Positions 1 through 8,003 are shown, numbered from the stretch's first letter. The stretch is 64,000 nt of DNA from Peribacillus sp. Bi96 (GCF_918698115.1 NZ_CAKKLV010000009.1:62001-126000); one strand, 5' to 3'. Made by a program: numbers and translations. Notes: generated by a model not told the origin, from the sequence alone.

Positions 1-27
1 CTTGGTTAAGTTTCTTACTTTTATCAT
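1..27 (-). CDS. ABC transporter ATPase, first 9 codons only (YxeO-like)
   Basis: The window edge cuts this gene. Only the start is visible: an ATG at 27 on the minus strand followed by eight codons, reading MIKVRNLTK, which is a typical opening of an amino-acid ABC transporter ATPase. An AAGGTGATC ribosome site lies just upstream and overlaps the end of the permease gene, so the two are translationally close. In B. subtilis the ATPase YxeO follows the permease YxeN. The rest of the gene, including the Walker motifs, is outside the window, so the call rests on these nine residues and on position. Confidence 0.6.
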
Positions 28-31
28 ATGA

Positions 32-703
32 TCACCTTCTAAGTGGTTTGCTGAGCCAAATTTCCAGATATTTTTGTATCCAAGAATAAAGAATAACCAA
101 TAGCCAGTAAATCAAGCCAACCACCAAATACGTCTCGAAAAAGCGCATGTTAGCGGATGCAATCATTTTTCCCTCTGCAAATAGTTCCGTAATTCCTAAT
201 GTAAAGGCAAGGGACGTTTCTTTAATCAAAGATATAAATGTATTCCCTGTTGCTGGCAATGCATTTAAAGCAGCTTGTGGTAAAATGATTCGCGAGTAAA
301 TTTGCACTCTTTTCATGCCAGTTGCAAGGCCAGCTTCCATCTGCCCTTTATCCACGGAGTTCAATCCAGCTCGGAAAATTTCTGCTAAATAAGAGGATTC
401 TTTCAAACTAAATCCAATAATCGCCGCCGTGAGTGCTTCCATCGTTGACAACGATGGGAATAACTGTGGTAAACCGTAGTAAATGATGAATAATAGTACC
501 AATGTTGGCATTCCTCGAAATAAAGAGATATATAAGCCTGCCAAATGGGTGATTCCAAAAATATTGCTATTTTTTATTAAGGCTACTACTAGTCCGATAA
601 TAATGGCTAAAACCATCGAAATGATGGCTAAAACCAGAGTGATCGGAATAAATTTTGCGATTTGTAGGGAAATTTCCAACATATATTGTAAATCAAAATT
701 CAT
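32..703 (-). CDS. yxeN: Polar amino-acid ABC transporter permease, YxeN-like
   Basis: Membrane permease (223 aa) of the polar amino-acid ABC family. It has about five hydrophobic helices and the cytoplasmic EAA loop that docks the ATPase, seen as EAGLATG followed by ILPQA near residues 124-144. Length matches YxeN as I recall it (about 224 aa). It lies between the solute-binding lipoprotein and the ATPase start in one minus-strand operon. By synteny with yxeKLMNO it should import S-(2-succino)cysteine or a related sulfur amino-acid adduct. The cystine permease TcyL/TcyM is the main alternative; the monooxygenase and GNAT beside it make Yxe more likely. Confidence 0.8.
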   Translation of the reverse strand: MNFDLQYMLEISLQIAKFIPITLVLAIISMVLAIIIGLVVALIKNSNIFGITHLAGLYISLFRGMPTLVLLFIIYYGLPQLFPSLSTMEALTAAIIGFSLKESSYLAEIFRAGLNSVDKGQMEAGLATGMKRVQIYSRIILPQAALNALPATGNTFISLIKETSLAFTLGITELFAEGKMIASANMRFFETYLVVGLIYWLLVILYSWIQKYLEIWLSKPLRR

Positions 704-727
704 AATGCTTTAAAACCTCCGCTATGC

Positions 728-1528
728 TTATTCGCCGGAATTCGTGGTAATATCTTCACCAAAATATTTTTTGGATAGCTTCGCTAATGTACCATCTTCT
801 TTTAGTTTTTTTATTTCTGTCGTGAATTCTTCATTTAATTTTTTGCCCTTTTCTGTCTTGGGAAATGGATATCCTACATTTTCATAGGCCACTGGATCAC
901 CGACTAGTTTTAACGGAAGATCATTTTTCTTTATTTCTGCAACTAGGATTGGGCGGGAATTGATATATCCATCTACACGGTTGTTAATGGCATCTTGCAT
1001 TGCGCCATCCCGAGTTTCATAGGTTCGTATTTTGATATCGCCGTTTTTATCATATTTTTCTAGGTTCGCAACGTTATTAGACCCCAACACACCGGAAACT
1101 GTTTTGCCTTTAAGATCATCCAAACTTTTAATATCATTGTTTTTTGTGCTTGATACGATTTGTGCACCATAATAACTATATGGCTCTGTAAAATTAAATT
1201 GATCTTGTCGTTCTGGTGTTATAGCAACCGCATTCGCAACGGTGTCTAATTTACCTGATCCCAATTGCCCCATTATCCCACTGAAATCAGAAGTGACCCA
1301 CTCTACCTTGTATCCTAAATCCTCAGCTATGCGTTCTGTAACTTCTACGTCAAAACCTATTAATTTACCATCCTCTTGATAACCGTTTGGATAGCTTTGG
1401 CCAGTTGACCCCACTTTGATTGTTTTTTGCTCGGAATCCTTGGCCGTATCCTCTTGTTTTGAATTGCCACATGCTGCAAGTACTAATATGAAAAGTAAAG
1501 AGAGTCCAAGGGAAAGTATTTTTTTCAT
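728..1528 (-). CDS. yxeM: Amino-acid ABC transporter substrate-binding lipoprotein, YxeM-like
   Basis: Extracellular solute-binding protein (family 3, 266 aa) of the same transporter. The N-terminus is a lipoprotein signal peptide with lipobox LAAC, the Cys near residue 20 becoming the lipid anchor. The body is a standard two-lobed periplasmic-binding fold of the His/Gln/cystine type, with the usual GFDVEV and PYSYYG regions. It sits 24 bp upstream of the permease gene and directly after the GNAT gene. The gene order monooxygenase, acetyltransferase, binding protein, permease, ATPase equals yxeK-L-M-N-O. The ligand is inferred from synteny, not seen in the sequence. Confidence 0.82.
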   Translation of the reverse strand: MKKILSLGLSLLFILVLAACGNSKQEDTAKDSEQKTIKVGSTGQSYPNGYQEDGKLIGFDVEVTERIAEDLGYKVEWVTSDFSGIMGQLGSGKLDTVANAVAITPERQDQFNFTEPYSYYGAQIVSSTKNNDIKSLDDLKGKTVSGVLGSNNVANLEKYDKNGDIKIRTYETRDGAMQDAINNRVDGYINSRPILVAEIKKNDLPLKLVGDPVAYENVGYPFPKTEKGKKLNEEFTTEIKKLKEDGTLAKLSKKYFGEDITTNSGE

Positions 1529-1547
1529 CGTTATTTTCCTCCGATTT

Positions 1548-2081
1548 TTAAATAGTTTGATTATGTTTTTCAGTCCAAGCTTGATATTGTCCTGGTAACA
1601 AGATTTTCCTCAAATATATTGTGAGATGACCTTTGCCTAAATCTTTTTGACCTATTTCTTCAAATCCACTATTTTCGTACATTTCTTTTAGCCATGGATG
1701 ATTATCCGCGGTTCCAAGTGTAACCGCGGGGGCTCTCAGTTGCTTCTTCAAAATTTCTTCCTCGAGCCATGACAGAACTTTTTTGCCTATGCCTTGACGC
1801 TTATATGCAGGGTTTGTAGCGAACCAGCCTATGTGTGGCAATACAAGCGGGCCAGGATTGGGGCCCCACGGTAACCGAATTGATACGGTGGAAATGAATG
1901 TCCCATTTTCCTCCAGAACATACACCTTATTTTCGGATATATGCTTAATTGCTTCCTCTCTTGTGGCCGTTGCCGCAGAAAAGTGAATATCCAACTCTCT
2001 AATACTTGCATAAGCATCCAATGTTAATTGAAGAAATTTATCGACATCTTCTACACGTACTTCACGAAAGATTTGACTCAT
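1548..2081 (-). CDS. yxeL: GNAT N-acetyltransferase, YxeL-like
   Basis: Cytoplasmic GNAT acetyltransferase (177 aa). The acetyl-CoA binding motif A is visible as KRQGIGKKV near residues 93-101. A GGAGGCGC ribosome site lies upstream of the ATG at 2081. In the B. subtilis Yxe pathway this enzyme N-acetylates S-(2-succino)cysteine before the monooxygenase acts. The related SnaA acetyltransferases of the ytmI operon do the same to other S-alkyl cysteines, so the exact substrate is open. It lies 83 bp downstream of the monooxygenase and 19 bp upstream of the binding-protein gene. Confidence 0.78.
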   Translation of the reverse strand: MSQIFREVRVEDVDKFLQLTLDAYASIRELDIHFSAATATREEAIKHISENKVYVLEENGTFISTVSIRLPWGPNPGPLVLPHIGWFATNPAYKRQGIGKKVLSWLEEEILKKQLRAPAVTLGTADNHPWLKEMYENSGFEEIGQKDLGKGHLTIYLRKILLPGQYQAWTEKHNQTI

Positions 2082-2164
2082 CTTGCGCCTCCTATGCTCT
2101 AGTTAATTCCTCTTCGGCTGGGTGATTCTGTCTATTTGAATTTATCCGCCAGGTGCTTGATGTT

Positions 2165-3493
2165 TTAAAGCTTATGAGAATATTGATTGACCGGTTTATC
2201 CAGGCCAAGATTCCCTCGTAATGTGTTACTTTCATATTTCGTACGGAAAATCCCTTTTGATTGCAGTTCAGGGACAACAAGTTCAACAAAATCTGTTAAA
2301 GAATCAGGTAATAGGGCTGACATAATATTAAAGCCGTCAGCTGCATTTCCATTCACCCAATCTTCAATTTTATCCGCGATCTGCGTTGGTGTTCCAATCG
2401 CGATATGATGTCCACGTGATCCAGCAACCCACTGATATGTCTGACGTAACGTCAAATTTTCATTGATCGCCCGTTTTATGATCAAATCATATTTACTTTG
2501 GATGCTATCTACATTATCTGGTAACGAAATATCAGCAAACGGTGTATCCAAAGGGATATTCGAAAAATCCACATTTCCAAAATACCTTCCCATAACAGCC
2601 AATCCTATTTCGGGAATAATCAGCTCCTGCAATGCCTCGTACTTTTCTTGGGCTTCCTTCTCGGTCTGTCCCACAATCGGGAATAAACCTGGCATAATAC
2701 TCAAGCTGCTTTTCTCCCGATTAAAAGCGGCCAAATGACCTTTTAATTCATGGTAGAAAGAAATCGCGTCCTCCTTGTTCTCCTGGGCAGTAAAGACAAT
2801 CTCTGCGTGCTTAGCTGCAAGCAATTGCCCATCGCCAGAAGAGCCTGCTTGTACGATGACCGGATGCCCCTGAGGTGAGCGAGAAATATTTAATGGTCCT
2901 TTTACAGAAAAAAACTCACCTTGATGATTGATTTCATGAAACTTGCTTTCATCAATGAATTGTCCTGTTTCTTTATCAATAACCAACGTATCGTCTTCCC
3001 ATGAGTCCCACAATTTCTTGGTAACTTCAACAAATTCAGTCGCCCTTTTATAACGAAGACCATGTTCTAAATGTTCTGATTTATTGAAGTTTACAGCAGT
3101 AGAGGCAAGGGACGTTGTGACAACATTCCATCCAGCGCGGCCGGAGGTAATATGGTCTAAAGAAGCAAATTTTCTAGCAACATTAAAGGGTTCTTCGTAT
3201 GTGGTAGAGGCCGTTGAAACCAAACCAATATTGGAAGTCGCCGAGGCTAGATAAGATAACAGGGTCAATGGCTCGAATCGAGTCAGAATATTAGGATGCG
3301 AGTCCTTTGCAACTGATAAACTATCTGCCAAAAATAATAAATCAAATAAACCTTTTTCGGCAGTCTGCGCCAAACCCTTAAAGTAATCGATGCTCATATT
3401 GGCTTTCGGATTGGCGTGAGGATGTCTCCATGAAGCTACGTGATGTCCTGTTCCTGCCAAAAATACACCAAGTTTTACTGTTTTCTTTTTCAT
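2165..3493 (-). CDS. yxeK: NtaA/SnaA/DszA-family flavin monooxygenase, YxeK-like
   Basis: Bacterial-luciferase-like, reduced-flavin-dependent monooxygenase of 442 aa, the usual length for the NtaA/SnaA/DszA/YxeK group. Family signatures are the N-terminal strand KLGVFLAGTG, the HPHANPKAN region, TFEEP-like TTYEEPFNVARKFASLD near residue 100, and SGRAGWNVVTT soon after. In B. subtilis YxeK oxidises N-acetyl-S-(2-succino)cysteine and opens the C-S bond. First gene of the minus-strand operon; a 437-bp upstream region separates it from the divergent deacylase gene and contains a terminator-like hairpin. A separate flavin reductase is normally required and is not in the window. Confidence 0.85.
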   Translation of the reverse strand: MKKKTVKLGVFLAGTGHHVASWRHPHANPKANMSIDYFKGLAQTAEKGLFDLLFLADSLSVAKDSHPNILTRFEPLTLLSYLASATSNIGLVSTASTTYEEPFNVARKFASLDHITSGRAGWNVVTTSLASTAVNFNKSEHLEHGLRYKRATEFVEVTKKLWDSWEDDTLVIDKETGQFIDESKFHEINHQGEFFSVKGPLNISRSPQGHPVIVQAGSSGDGQLLAAKHAEIVFTAQENKEDAISFYHELKGHLAAFNREKSSLSIMPGLFPIVGQTEKEAQEKYEALQELIIPEIGLAVMGRYFGNVDFSNIPLDTPFADISLPDNVDSIQSKYDLIIKRAINENLTLRQTYQWVAGSRGHHIAIGTPTQIADKIEDWVNGNAADGFNIMSALLPDSLTDFVELVVPELQSKGIFRTKYESNTLRGNLGLDKPVNQYSHKL

Positions 3494-3930
3494 GTGTCAA
3501 TTGCTCCTTTGTGTCTTCACTTTTAAACGCAGTGGATTTATAATGTTAATATCCTTACTGGTTTACTATGAATTAAGTCTAAAATAAAAACCCGCTTCCA
3601 GTTTAGAAGAGGGTTTCTTCCGACAATGTGTATGTATGTCTTTCCTTTTTTTCTACCGTAATAATTTATTCCTTTTTTGAATTGATACGTTAATCTAATA
3701 TAGTAAATTACTTCAAATGGTAGCATCTTGTATAATAAAATGTCAATGTTAAAATATTCAAAATAAACACTTTTCATTTTTGGGAATTCATTGTTATGAT
3801 GCTTACGATACCACCTAAATTAGAACTCATCCTTTGCACGTTTATCAAATAGCTTATCGATAGTGCTTCATTTGATATTCCGTTAGCTTTCGTTCTTTAA
3901 TATTCGGGTTTTTAAGGAGATGGACAACCG
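3494..3930. promoter_or_regulatory. Divergent regulatory region between yxeK and the M20 deacylase gene
   Basis: No gene is convincing in these 437 bp. On the minus strand, toward yxeK, TTGACA near 3755 could be a -35 box but has no clean -10. The leader then crosses a hairpin at 3588-3616. Toward the deacylase an AAGGAG at 3914-3919 serves the TTG start at 3931. I looked for the T-box core (AGGGTGG..ACCGCG) and for S-box features and did not see them. In B. subtilis this type of operon is controlled by CymR; I could not assign a CymR site by eye. Confidence 0.4.
3588..3616 (-). terminator. Terminator-like hairpin in the yxeK leader
   Basis: Arms AAACCCGCTTC (3588-3598) and GAAGAGGGTTT (3606-3616) pair except for one internal mismatch. 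On the minus strand the stem is followed by a TTTTTATTTT tract, so it would terminate transcripts heading toward yxeK, about 95 bp before its start. With no gene between it and the upstream region it may be a leader attenuator, or the end of an antisense or short leader transcript. Confidence 0.55.
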
Positions 3931-5079
3931 TTGACTATAAGCAATGTAGAATTGGAAAATTATCTATTGGCATTCAGGCGTGATCTTCATATGACACCTG
4001 AATTATCAAACCAAGAATTTGAAACGACAAAAAAAATTAAAGATGCACTTCAATCTCAAAATATTGAGATCCTTGATTTTTCATTAAAAACTGGTGTAGT
4101 AGCTGAGATAAAAGGGAGCAAGCCGGGACCTACGATAGCACTTCGCTCCGATATTGATGCTTTACCAATTTTGGAGCAATCTGAGGTGGACTTCCCTTCA
4201 AGGCATGTAGGCGTAATGCATGCATGTGGTCATGATTTTCACACTTCTGTCATTTTGGGGACTGCTTTTTTATTAAAAAAAGAAGAAAGAGCTCTGTCCG
4301 GAACGATTCGTTTGATATTTCAACCTGCGGAGGAAACGGGGCATGGTGCAAGTGCTTTAATGGAAACCGGTGTGTTGAATGATGTGGATGTGATTTTTGG
4401 TCTTCACAATGATCCGACGTTGAAAGTTGGGGAGTTAGGGACAAAACATGGCGCACTGACAGCGGGTGTCGATCGCTTTGAAGTGCATGTTAAAGCAACT
4501 GGCTCACATGCGGCCAAACCGGAAGAGGGAAATGATCCGATTATCATAACAGGACATATTATCTCAACGTTGCAAACCATCATCAGCCGAAATGTGGCAC
4601 CAAAAGAGTCCGCTGTTTTGAGCATCACTCAAATTCATAGTGGCTCAACGTGGAATGTTATCCCAGATAGTGCATATATGGAAGGAACCGTCCGCACATT
4701 CAGTAAAACCCAACGAGAGTTCATTCAGAAACGTATGAAACAAGTCCTACACGGTATAAGTGAAACATTCAATGCAAACGTTGAATTATCGTGGCATCCA
4801 GGCCCCCCATCAGTTGATAATACGCCTGAGTGGGCAGATTTGGCGCTTCAGGTCGGAGACACAGCCGGTTACACGACAAAAACGTTAGAAGCTAGCTCCA
4901 TAGGGGAAGACTTCGCTTTTTACCAAGAAAAAATACCAGGTGCTTTCGTAATGATAGGTTCAGGCGGTCCGTATGACCTCCATCATCCTAAGTTTATAGT
5001 AGATGAAACGGCACTTTTTCCTGCCGCTTCTTATTTCCGCTTATTGGCTGTAGAAGCGTTAAAAAAAATCCCTAAATAA
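3931..5079 (+). CDS. yxeP: M20D-family amidohydrolase / N-acyl-cysteine deacylase, YxeP-like
   Basis: Cytoplasmic metal-dependent N-acyl-amino-acid hydrolase of the M20D family (382 aa). The dinuclear metal site is visible: HACGHDFH near residues 97-104, the paired Glu in PAEETGHG near 132-139, the HNDP loop near 158, and the late DLHHPKF segment. It starts with TTG at 3931, 11 nt after an AAGGAG. In B. subtilis YxeP removes the N-acetyl group in S-(2-succino)cysteine breakdown and lies inside the operon; here it is divergent. SndA of the ytmI operon is a close alternative. The deaminase-like gene follows 42 bp downstream and is probably cotranscribed. Confidence 0.82.
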   Translation: MTISNVELENYLLAFRRDLHMTPELSNQEFETTKKIKDALQSQNIEILDFSLKTGVVAEIKGSKPGPTIALRSDIDALPILEQSEVDFPSRHVGVMHACGHDFHTSVILGTAFLLKKEERALSGTIRLIFQPAEETGHGASALMETGVLNDVDVIFGLHNDPTLKVGELGTKHGALTAGVDRFEVHVKATGSHAAKPEEGNDPIIITGHIISTLQTIISRNVAPKESAVLSITQIHSGSTWNVIPDSAYMEGTVRTFSKTQREFIQKRMKQVLHGISETFNANVELSWHPGPPSVDNTPEWADLALQVGDTAGYTTKTLEASSIGEDFAFYQEKIPGAFVMIGSGGPYDLHHPKFIVDETALFPAASYFRLLAVEALKKIPK

Positions 5080-5121
5080 AGTAGTAGAAGAGAAGGAGGT
5101 ACTATCATCAAAACCTATCCA

Positions 5122-5532
5122 TTGAATGGGGCGGATCATGATTTAATAGCGGCTGCAAGTGCAAAAATTACGGAGCTTTACGAGGAAAATAAGCATCATG
5201 TTGGTGCGGCATTAAGAACGAAGTCAGGGAAAATAGTGGATGCCGTACATATTGAAGCGTATATTGGCCGGGTTACCGTATGTGCTGAAGCCATTGCGAT
5301 TGGCAAGGCCATATCGGAAGGCGAAAAGGAATTTGATACGATCGTGGCGGTTAAGCATCCTTATTCTGATGAAGAAAATAGGGCTTTAAAAGTTGTTAGT
5401 CCATGTGGGATGTGTCGTGAATTAATCTCGGATTATGCAAAAGACTGCTTTGTCATACTGAATGTTGATGGGGAAACAATCAAGACGGAAATCAGTGAAT
5501 TGCTCCCGCTGAAATATACGAGGAATTCATAA
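5122..5532 (+). CDS. Cytidine/blasticidin-S deaminase-like zinc hydrolase
   Basis: Member of the cytidine deaminase superfamily (136 aa from the TTG at 5122). The zinc site is complete: CAEA (Cys ligand plus catalytic Glu) near residue 51 and the PCGMC pair near residue 94. The sequence resembles the blasticidin-S-deaminase-like branch more than housekeeping Cdd. Start choice is uncertain: a near-perfect AAGGAGGT lies at 5093-5100, too far from the TTG (21 nt). The in-frame codons at the right distance are ATC at 5104 and 5107, not standard starts. Starting at 5107 would add IKTYP to the N-terminus. Substrate unknown. It follows the deacylase gene and ends at a strong terminator. Confidence 0.75.
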   Translation: MNGADHDLIAAASAKITELYEENKHHVGAALRTKSGKIVDAVHIEAYIGRVTVCAEAIAIGKAISEGEKEFDTIVAVKHPYSDEENRALKVVSPCGMCRELISDYAKDCFVILNVDGETIKTEISELLPLKYTRNS

Positions 5533-5563
5533 TGGACATTCAATCATTCAACGACGAAAAAAA

Positions 5564-5592
5564 ACACGCGTAGGAGGTTTTCCTACGCGTGT
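5564..5592. terminator. Bidirectional terminator between convergent genes
   Basis: A perfect 12-bp stem, ACACGCGTAGGA (5564-5575) and TCCTACGCGTGT (5581-5592), with a 5-nt loop. It is flanked by an A-run on the left and a T-run on the right, so it can stop transcription in both directions between the deaminase-like gene and the MEDS-domain gene. Confidence 0.9.
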
Positions 5593-5595
5593 GGT

Positions 5596-6177
5596 CTATT
5601 TTTTTATAACGGTCGAAGGCGATGGCACGTATTGTTCGGATACGATAAAATCATTATCGTTTAGAATATAGGGATGTGTTTCCATCAAAATCTTTTCGAG
5701 GTAGTCTGGCATTTTGTGTCCTTCGTACGCACAAATTAAGGGAAACGACAGCAAGTTTACAGCTTCGTCTACTATTCTCTCGAAATCTTCGATGATATGC
5801 AGGGGCTCTTCCATGGTTGCCCACTCCACATGTGCCCAAGATCGGAAAGAGATCTTATTTTCCACATAGGGCTGTACCATTTTATTAAAGTATTCTTCGA
5901 TCGCAGGGGGATGATAACTTCCGCTTGAACAATAGAAATCGAAGTTGTTTACAAAGTGAATGAACTTCATTTGATCGTTGGTCAACCGCGTGCTCAGCTC
6001 TTTGTGGATAATGGGATATAAACGATCATTTTCAATAAGAATGACGTAATCTCCTGCCGCGACGCCGTCTTGGATAAAATTCAAAACCTGCTTAAGGTAA
6101 TTTTCTGCTTCATTATAGGAATACAGCACATGAACGCTCTTTTGGTCTTTAAACAACTGATTCATTTTGCTTTTCAA
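5596..6177 (-). CDS. MEDS-domain sensory-type protein
   Basis: Protein of 193 aa consisting almost entirely of a MEDS (DcmR sensory-type) domain. Visible features are the HVLYSYNEAENYL opening, the AGDYVILIEN strand after a P-loop-like turn, and the CAYEG segment near residue 160. MEDS domains resemble a RecA/KaiC-like core without clear ATPase motifs and are often fused to histidine kinases or anti-sigma regulators; here no partner domain is present. The TTG at 6177 and the ATG four codons later are both possible starts; an AAGGAT lies before the TTG. Monocistronic by its flanking terminator and spacing. Function unknown. Confidence 0.7.
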   Translation of the reverse strand: MKSKMNQLFKDQKSVHVLYSYNEAENYLKQVLNFIQDGVAAGDYVILIENDRLYPIIHKELSTRLTNDQMKFIHFVNNFDFYCSSGSYHPPAIEEYFNKMVQPYVENKISFRSWAHVEWATMEEPLHIIEDFERIVDEAVNLLSFPLICAYEGHKMPDYLEKILMETHPYILNDNDFIVSEQYVPSPSTVIKK

Positions 6178-6553
6178 TATATCAATCCTTCTTTCATGTA
6201 TCTCTTCAATTATACTTAAATCCTATAAGCAGGGCAAAATGATAATTTTTTTAGCGCAGAAGAAGATTATCTCAACTGCCGGTATCTTTTGCCGGTTCGT
6301 AATTTAGAAGTCTGCAGGTTTTTACCGATTTCTTGATTCGAATCATGTAAATGGGAATCCACACAGCTCTTTTTGATTCATCTTAATAAAGAAATTGCGC
6401 CACTTTATTATTCCAGAGACTTAGAGTTAGGGTTCTTGCTCCTGCCGAACCATACCGACTACAAAACGTTATTCTCCTTGGCAATAGCCAATCCTGGAGT
6501 AAGAGCTATCATTAACCTTTTGGCTTTTGTTTAAGGGAGTAAAGGTACAACAA
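6178..6553. other. Gene-poor region
   Basis: About 375 bp with no supported gene. The right-hand part (about 6330-6534, plus strand) is open for roughly 66 codons and ends in TAA near 6534, but has no start codon or ribosome site and I do not recognise its product. It may be gene debris or chance. Confidence 0.35.
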
Positions 6554-6593
6554 TGAAAAAGCAATCCATCAATGATGAAGGATTGCTTTTTCA
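6554..6593 (-). terminator. Terminator of the FusB-like gene
   Basis: Perfect 14-bp inverted repeat, TGAAAAAGCAATCC (6554-6567) and its complement (6580-6593), just past the stop codon at 6596 of the minus-strand gene. The A/T-rich ends of the stem provide the U tract in that direction. Confidence 0.85.
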
Positions 6594-6595
6594 TA

Positions 6596-7231
6596 CTATA
6601 TCAGACGCCCGATGAAATCATTCATTTTATCTAAAGTGGTTATATTCTGGTTGCATTTCATACTATCCAGGCAAATATAATTCCCTTTCTTAATGAATGT
6701 CCCTTGGACGGTTCCTTTTGTTTCAGACATGAACATCCCTATTTCTTCAAAACGACTGCAAATGGCGCAAATTCCCTTTTTGTTGGAAGGTTTAATGGTA
6801 CCATTCAAACCGGTGAGTTTATTATGGTGATAGGCGATGATGAATTTCTTTCCTGATCCGCCATCATCCCATCCCAAGTATGAAATCTCTCTCAAATCGA
6901 TGTTTTCCAACAAAGGGGCTTTTAATTTCTTCGCTTTAGGAAATACCTTTTTTATCGTTTTTTCGGTTATTTCTTTAAAGGGGATCACATAGGGCTTTAC
7001 CTGCAAGAGTAAGACGTCGGCTTGTGCGGGATCTTTAATGGTATCAACAGGATCCAACAGCTGCTTTTGCTCTTCGCTCAAGTCACTGAATAGGCTTAAT
7101 ACTCTTTCTTTGGCTACTGTCTTCAGGGTGTGGATCACATCCTTATCGTTTGCAGTCGCATGTCCATTTATGAGAATCTGTGTTTGAGATTTAATGAAGT
7201 TATACTGCTCGCTTCTGATAAAAGGTTCCAT
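6596..7231 (-). CDS. FusB/FusC-family elongation factor G-binding protein
   Basis: Protein of 211 aa of the EF-G-binding FusB/Fbp family. Members bind domains of EF-G on the ribosome and help release it; plasmid FusB and FusC give fusidic acid resistance, while chromosomal homologues are common in bacilli. The N-terminal helical domain is followed by the C-terminal treble-clef-like zinc domain with CAICS near residue 155 and a second Cys pair in YICLDSMKC near 190. I chose the ATG at 7231 because an AGGAG sits 8 nt upstream; a GTG three codons earlier is too close to that site. Whether it protects against fusidic acid cannot be read from sequence. Confidence 0.82.
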   Translation of the reverse strand: MEPFIRSEQYNFIKSQTQILINGHATANDKDVIHTLKTVAKERVLSLFSDLSEEQKQLLDPVDTIKDPAQADVLLLQVKPYVIPFKEITEKTIKKVFPKAKKLKAPLLENIDLREISYLGWDDGGSGKKFIIAYHHNKLTGLNGTIKPSNKKGICAICSRFEEIGMFMSETKGTVQGTFIKKGNYICLDSMKCNQNITTLDKMNDFIGRLI

Positions 7232-7346
7232 TTTCTTCACTCCTGTTTCTGTTGCTGCGATACATATTACGTTTTTATTTACTTTACAGAAAATGCATCC
7301 TCATTAAAAGGGGGAAAACGACTAAGAAACGTACTCGACATAGAAA

Positions 7347-7372
7347 GAGCACTGATATCATTATCAGTGCTC
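7347..7372 (-). terminator. Hairpin downstream of the CD3324-family gene
   Basis: Perfect 11-bp stem GAGCACTGATA (7347-7357) and TATCAGTGCTC (7362-7372) with a 4-nt loop, just past the minus-strand stop at 7382. On the minus strand it is followed by TTTCTATG, a weak U tract. Confidence 0.65.
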
Positions 7373-7381
7373 CATTTAATC

Positions 7382-7645
7382 CTATTTAGAATAAACGATT
7401 TTCTTGATGGTCTCCACGGAGAGAAAATGTTCTTCGGCTAATTGATGAATGGTTTGCCCGTCTTTGAATGCAGATTTTATAGCGGCATTTCGGTCATCGA
7501 TCAGTCCCCTTGAACCCGAACAGGTCCCCCATTTGTGATGGGTTTTTTCAGGTTTAGGGATATATATGGTTTCGCCTTGCACATACTTTTGGATTTCAAC
7601 GATCAGTTTTTCAGGCAAAACGGCCGTTGCTTTTACATAGTTCAT
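7382..7645 (-). CDS. CD3324-family small HTH protein
   Basis: Small cytoplasmic protein of 87 aa. The sequence matches the CD3324 family: N-terminal VLPEKLIVEIQKYVQGE, a central basic stretch with KWGTCSGSRG, and a C-terminal helix-turn-helix near residues 62-84 (TIHQLAEEHFLSVETIKKI). The HTH suggests nucleic-acid binding; no target is known to me. It is flanked by a hairpin downstream and a 30-codon gene upstream on the same strand, but the spacing gives no strong operon signal. Confidence 0.7.
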   Translation of the reverse strand: MNYVKATAVLPEKLIVEIQKYVQGETIYIPKPEKTHHKWGTCSGSRGLIDDRNAAIKSAFKDGQTIHQLAEEHFLSVETIKKIVYSK

Positions 7646-7727
7646 TTCTGCCAGCCCCTTATTCTTTTTTTAGAATGAAATAAGGTGCAAAGCCGAATAT
7701 TAGAAATGATAAGTAGGGCGATTGAGT

Positions 7728-7820
7728 TTAGCTTAATTTAACCCCATGCAAAGTATCGCCTCCAATAATAGGCTTTGCATGAGACGCTGCAGAAGGTGGC
7801 ATTAATACAGGAACTGCCAT
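7728..7820 (-). CDS. 30-residue peptide gene with its own promoter
   Basis: Minus-strand frame of 30 codons, reading MAVPVLMPPSAASHAKP followed by a short Gly-rich tail (IIGGDTLHGVKLS). A GGGAGGTG ribosome site lies 5 nt before the ATG. A near-consensus sigma-A promoter is found upstream (7865-7893), so a transcript and translation start are well supported. The product has no membrane segment and no cysteine. I do not recognise a family. It could be a small spore or regulatory peptide; the sequence does not decide. Confidence 0.6.
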   Translation of the reverse strand: MAVPVLMPPSAASHAKPIIGGDTLHGVKLS

Positions 7821-7864
7821 CTTTACACCTCCCCTTTGTGTCTTGAAGAACACGTATTATCATT

Positions 7865-7893
7865 AGTATAAAATACAAAAGGGTGATTGCCAA
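7865..7893 (-). promoter_or_regulatory. Sigma-A-type promoter for the 30-residue peptide gene
   Basis: On the minus strand TTGGCA (complement of 7888-7893) and TATACT (complement of 7865-7870) are separated by exactly 17 bp. The -10 box ends 44 bp before the ATG at 7820. Confidence 0.7.
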
Positions 7894-8003
7894 ACTTTTT
7901 CCAATGTAAGACGATGAATCGACGACGGGCTGATTGTTTGATAATGATCTAAGTACATGAAATAATTTGTATGAAACAAAACTAACCATGGGAGCTGACT
8001 TTA

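Noticed and set aside
3538..3777. 79-codon minus-strand frame in the yxeK leader
   Set aside because: It runs through the terminator hairpin, has no good ribosome site and no protein-like composition.
3494..3780. T-box or S-box riboswitch for cysteine genes
   Set aside because: The T-box core and S-box consensus elements were looked for and not found; only a hairpin with a U tract is visible.
6330..6534. Open plus-strand stretch of about 66 codons ending at 6534
   Set aside because: No start codon or ribosome site and no recognised family; length is within chance for AT-rich DNA.
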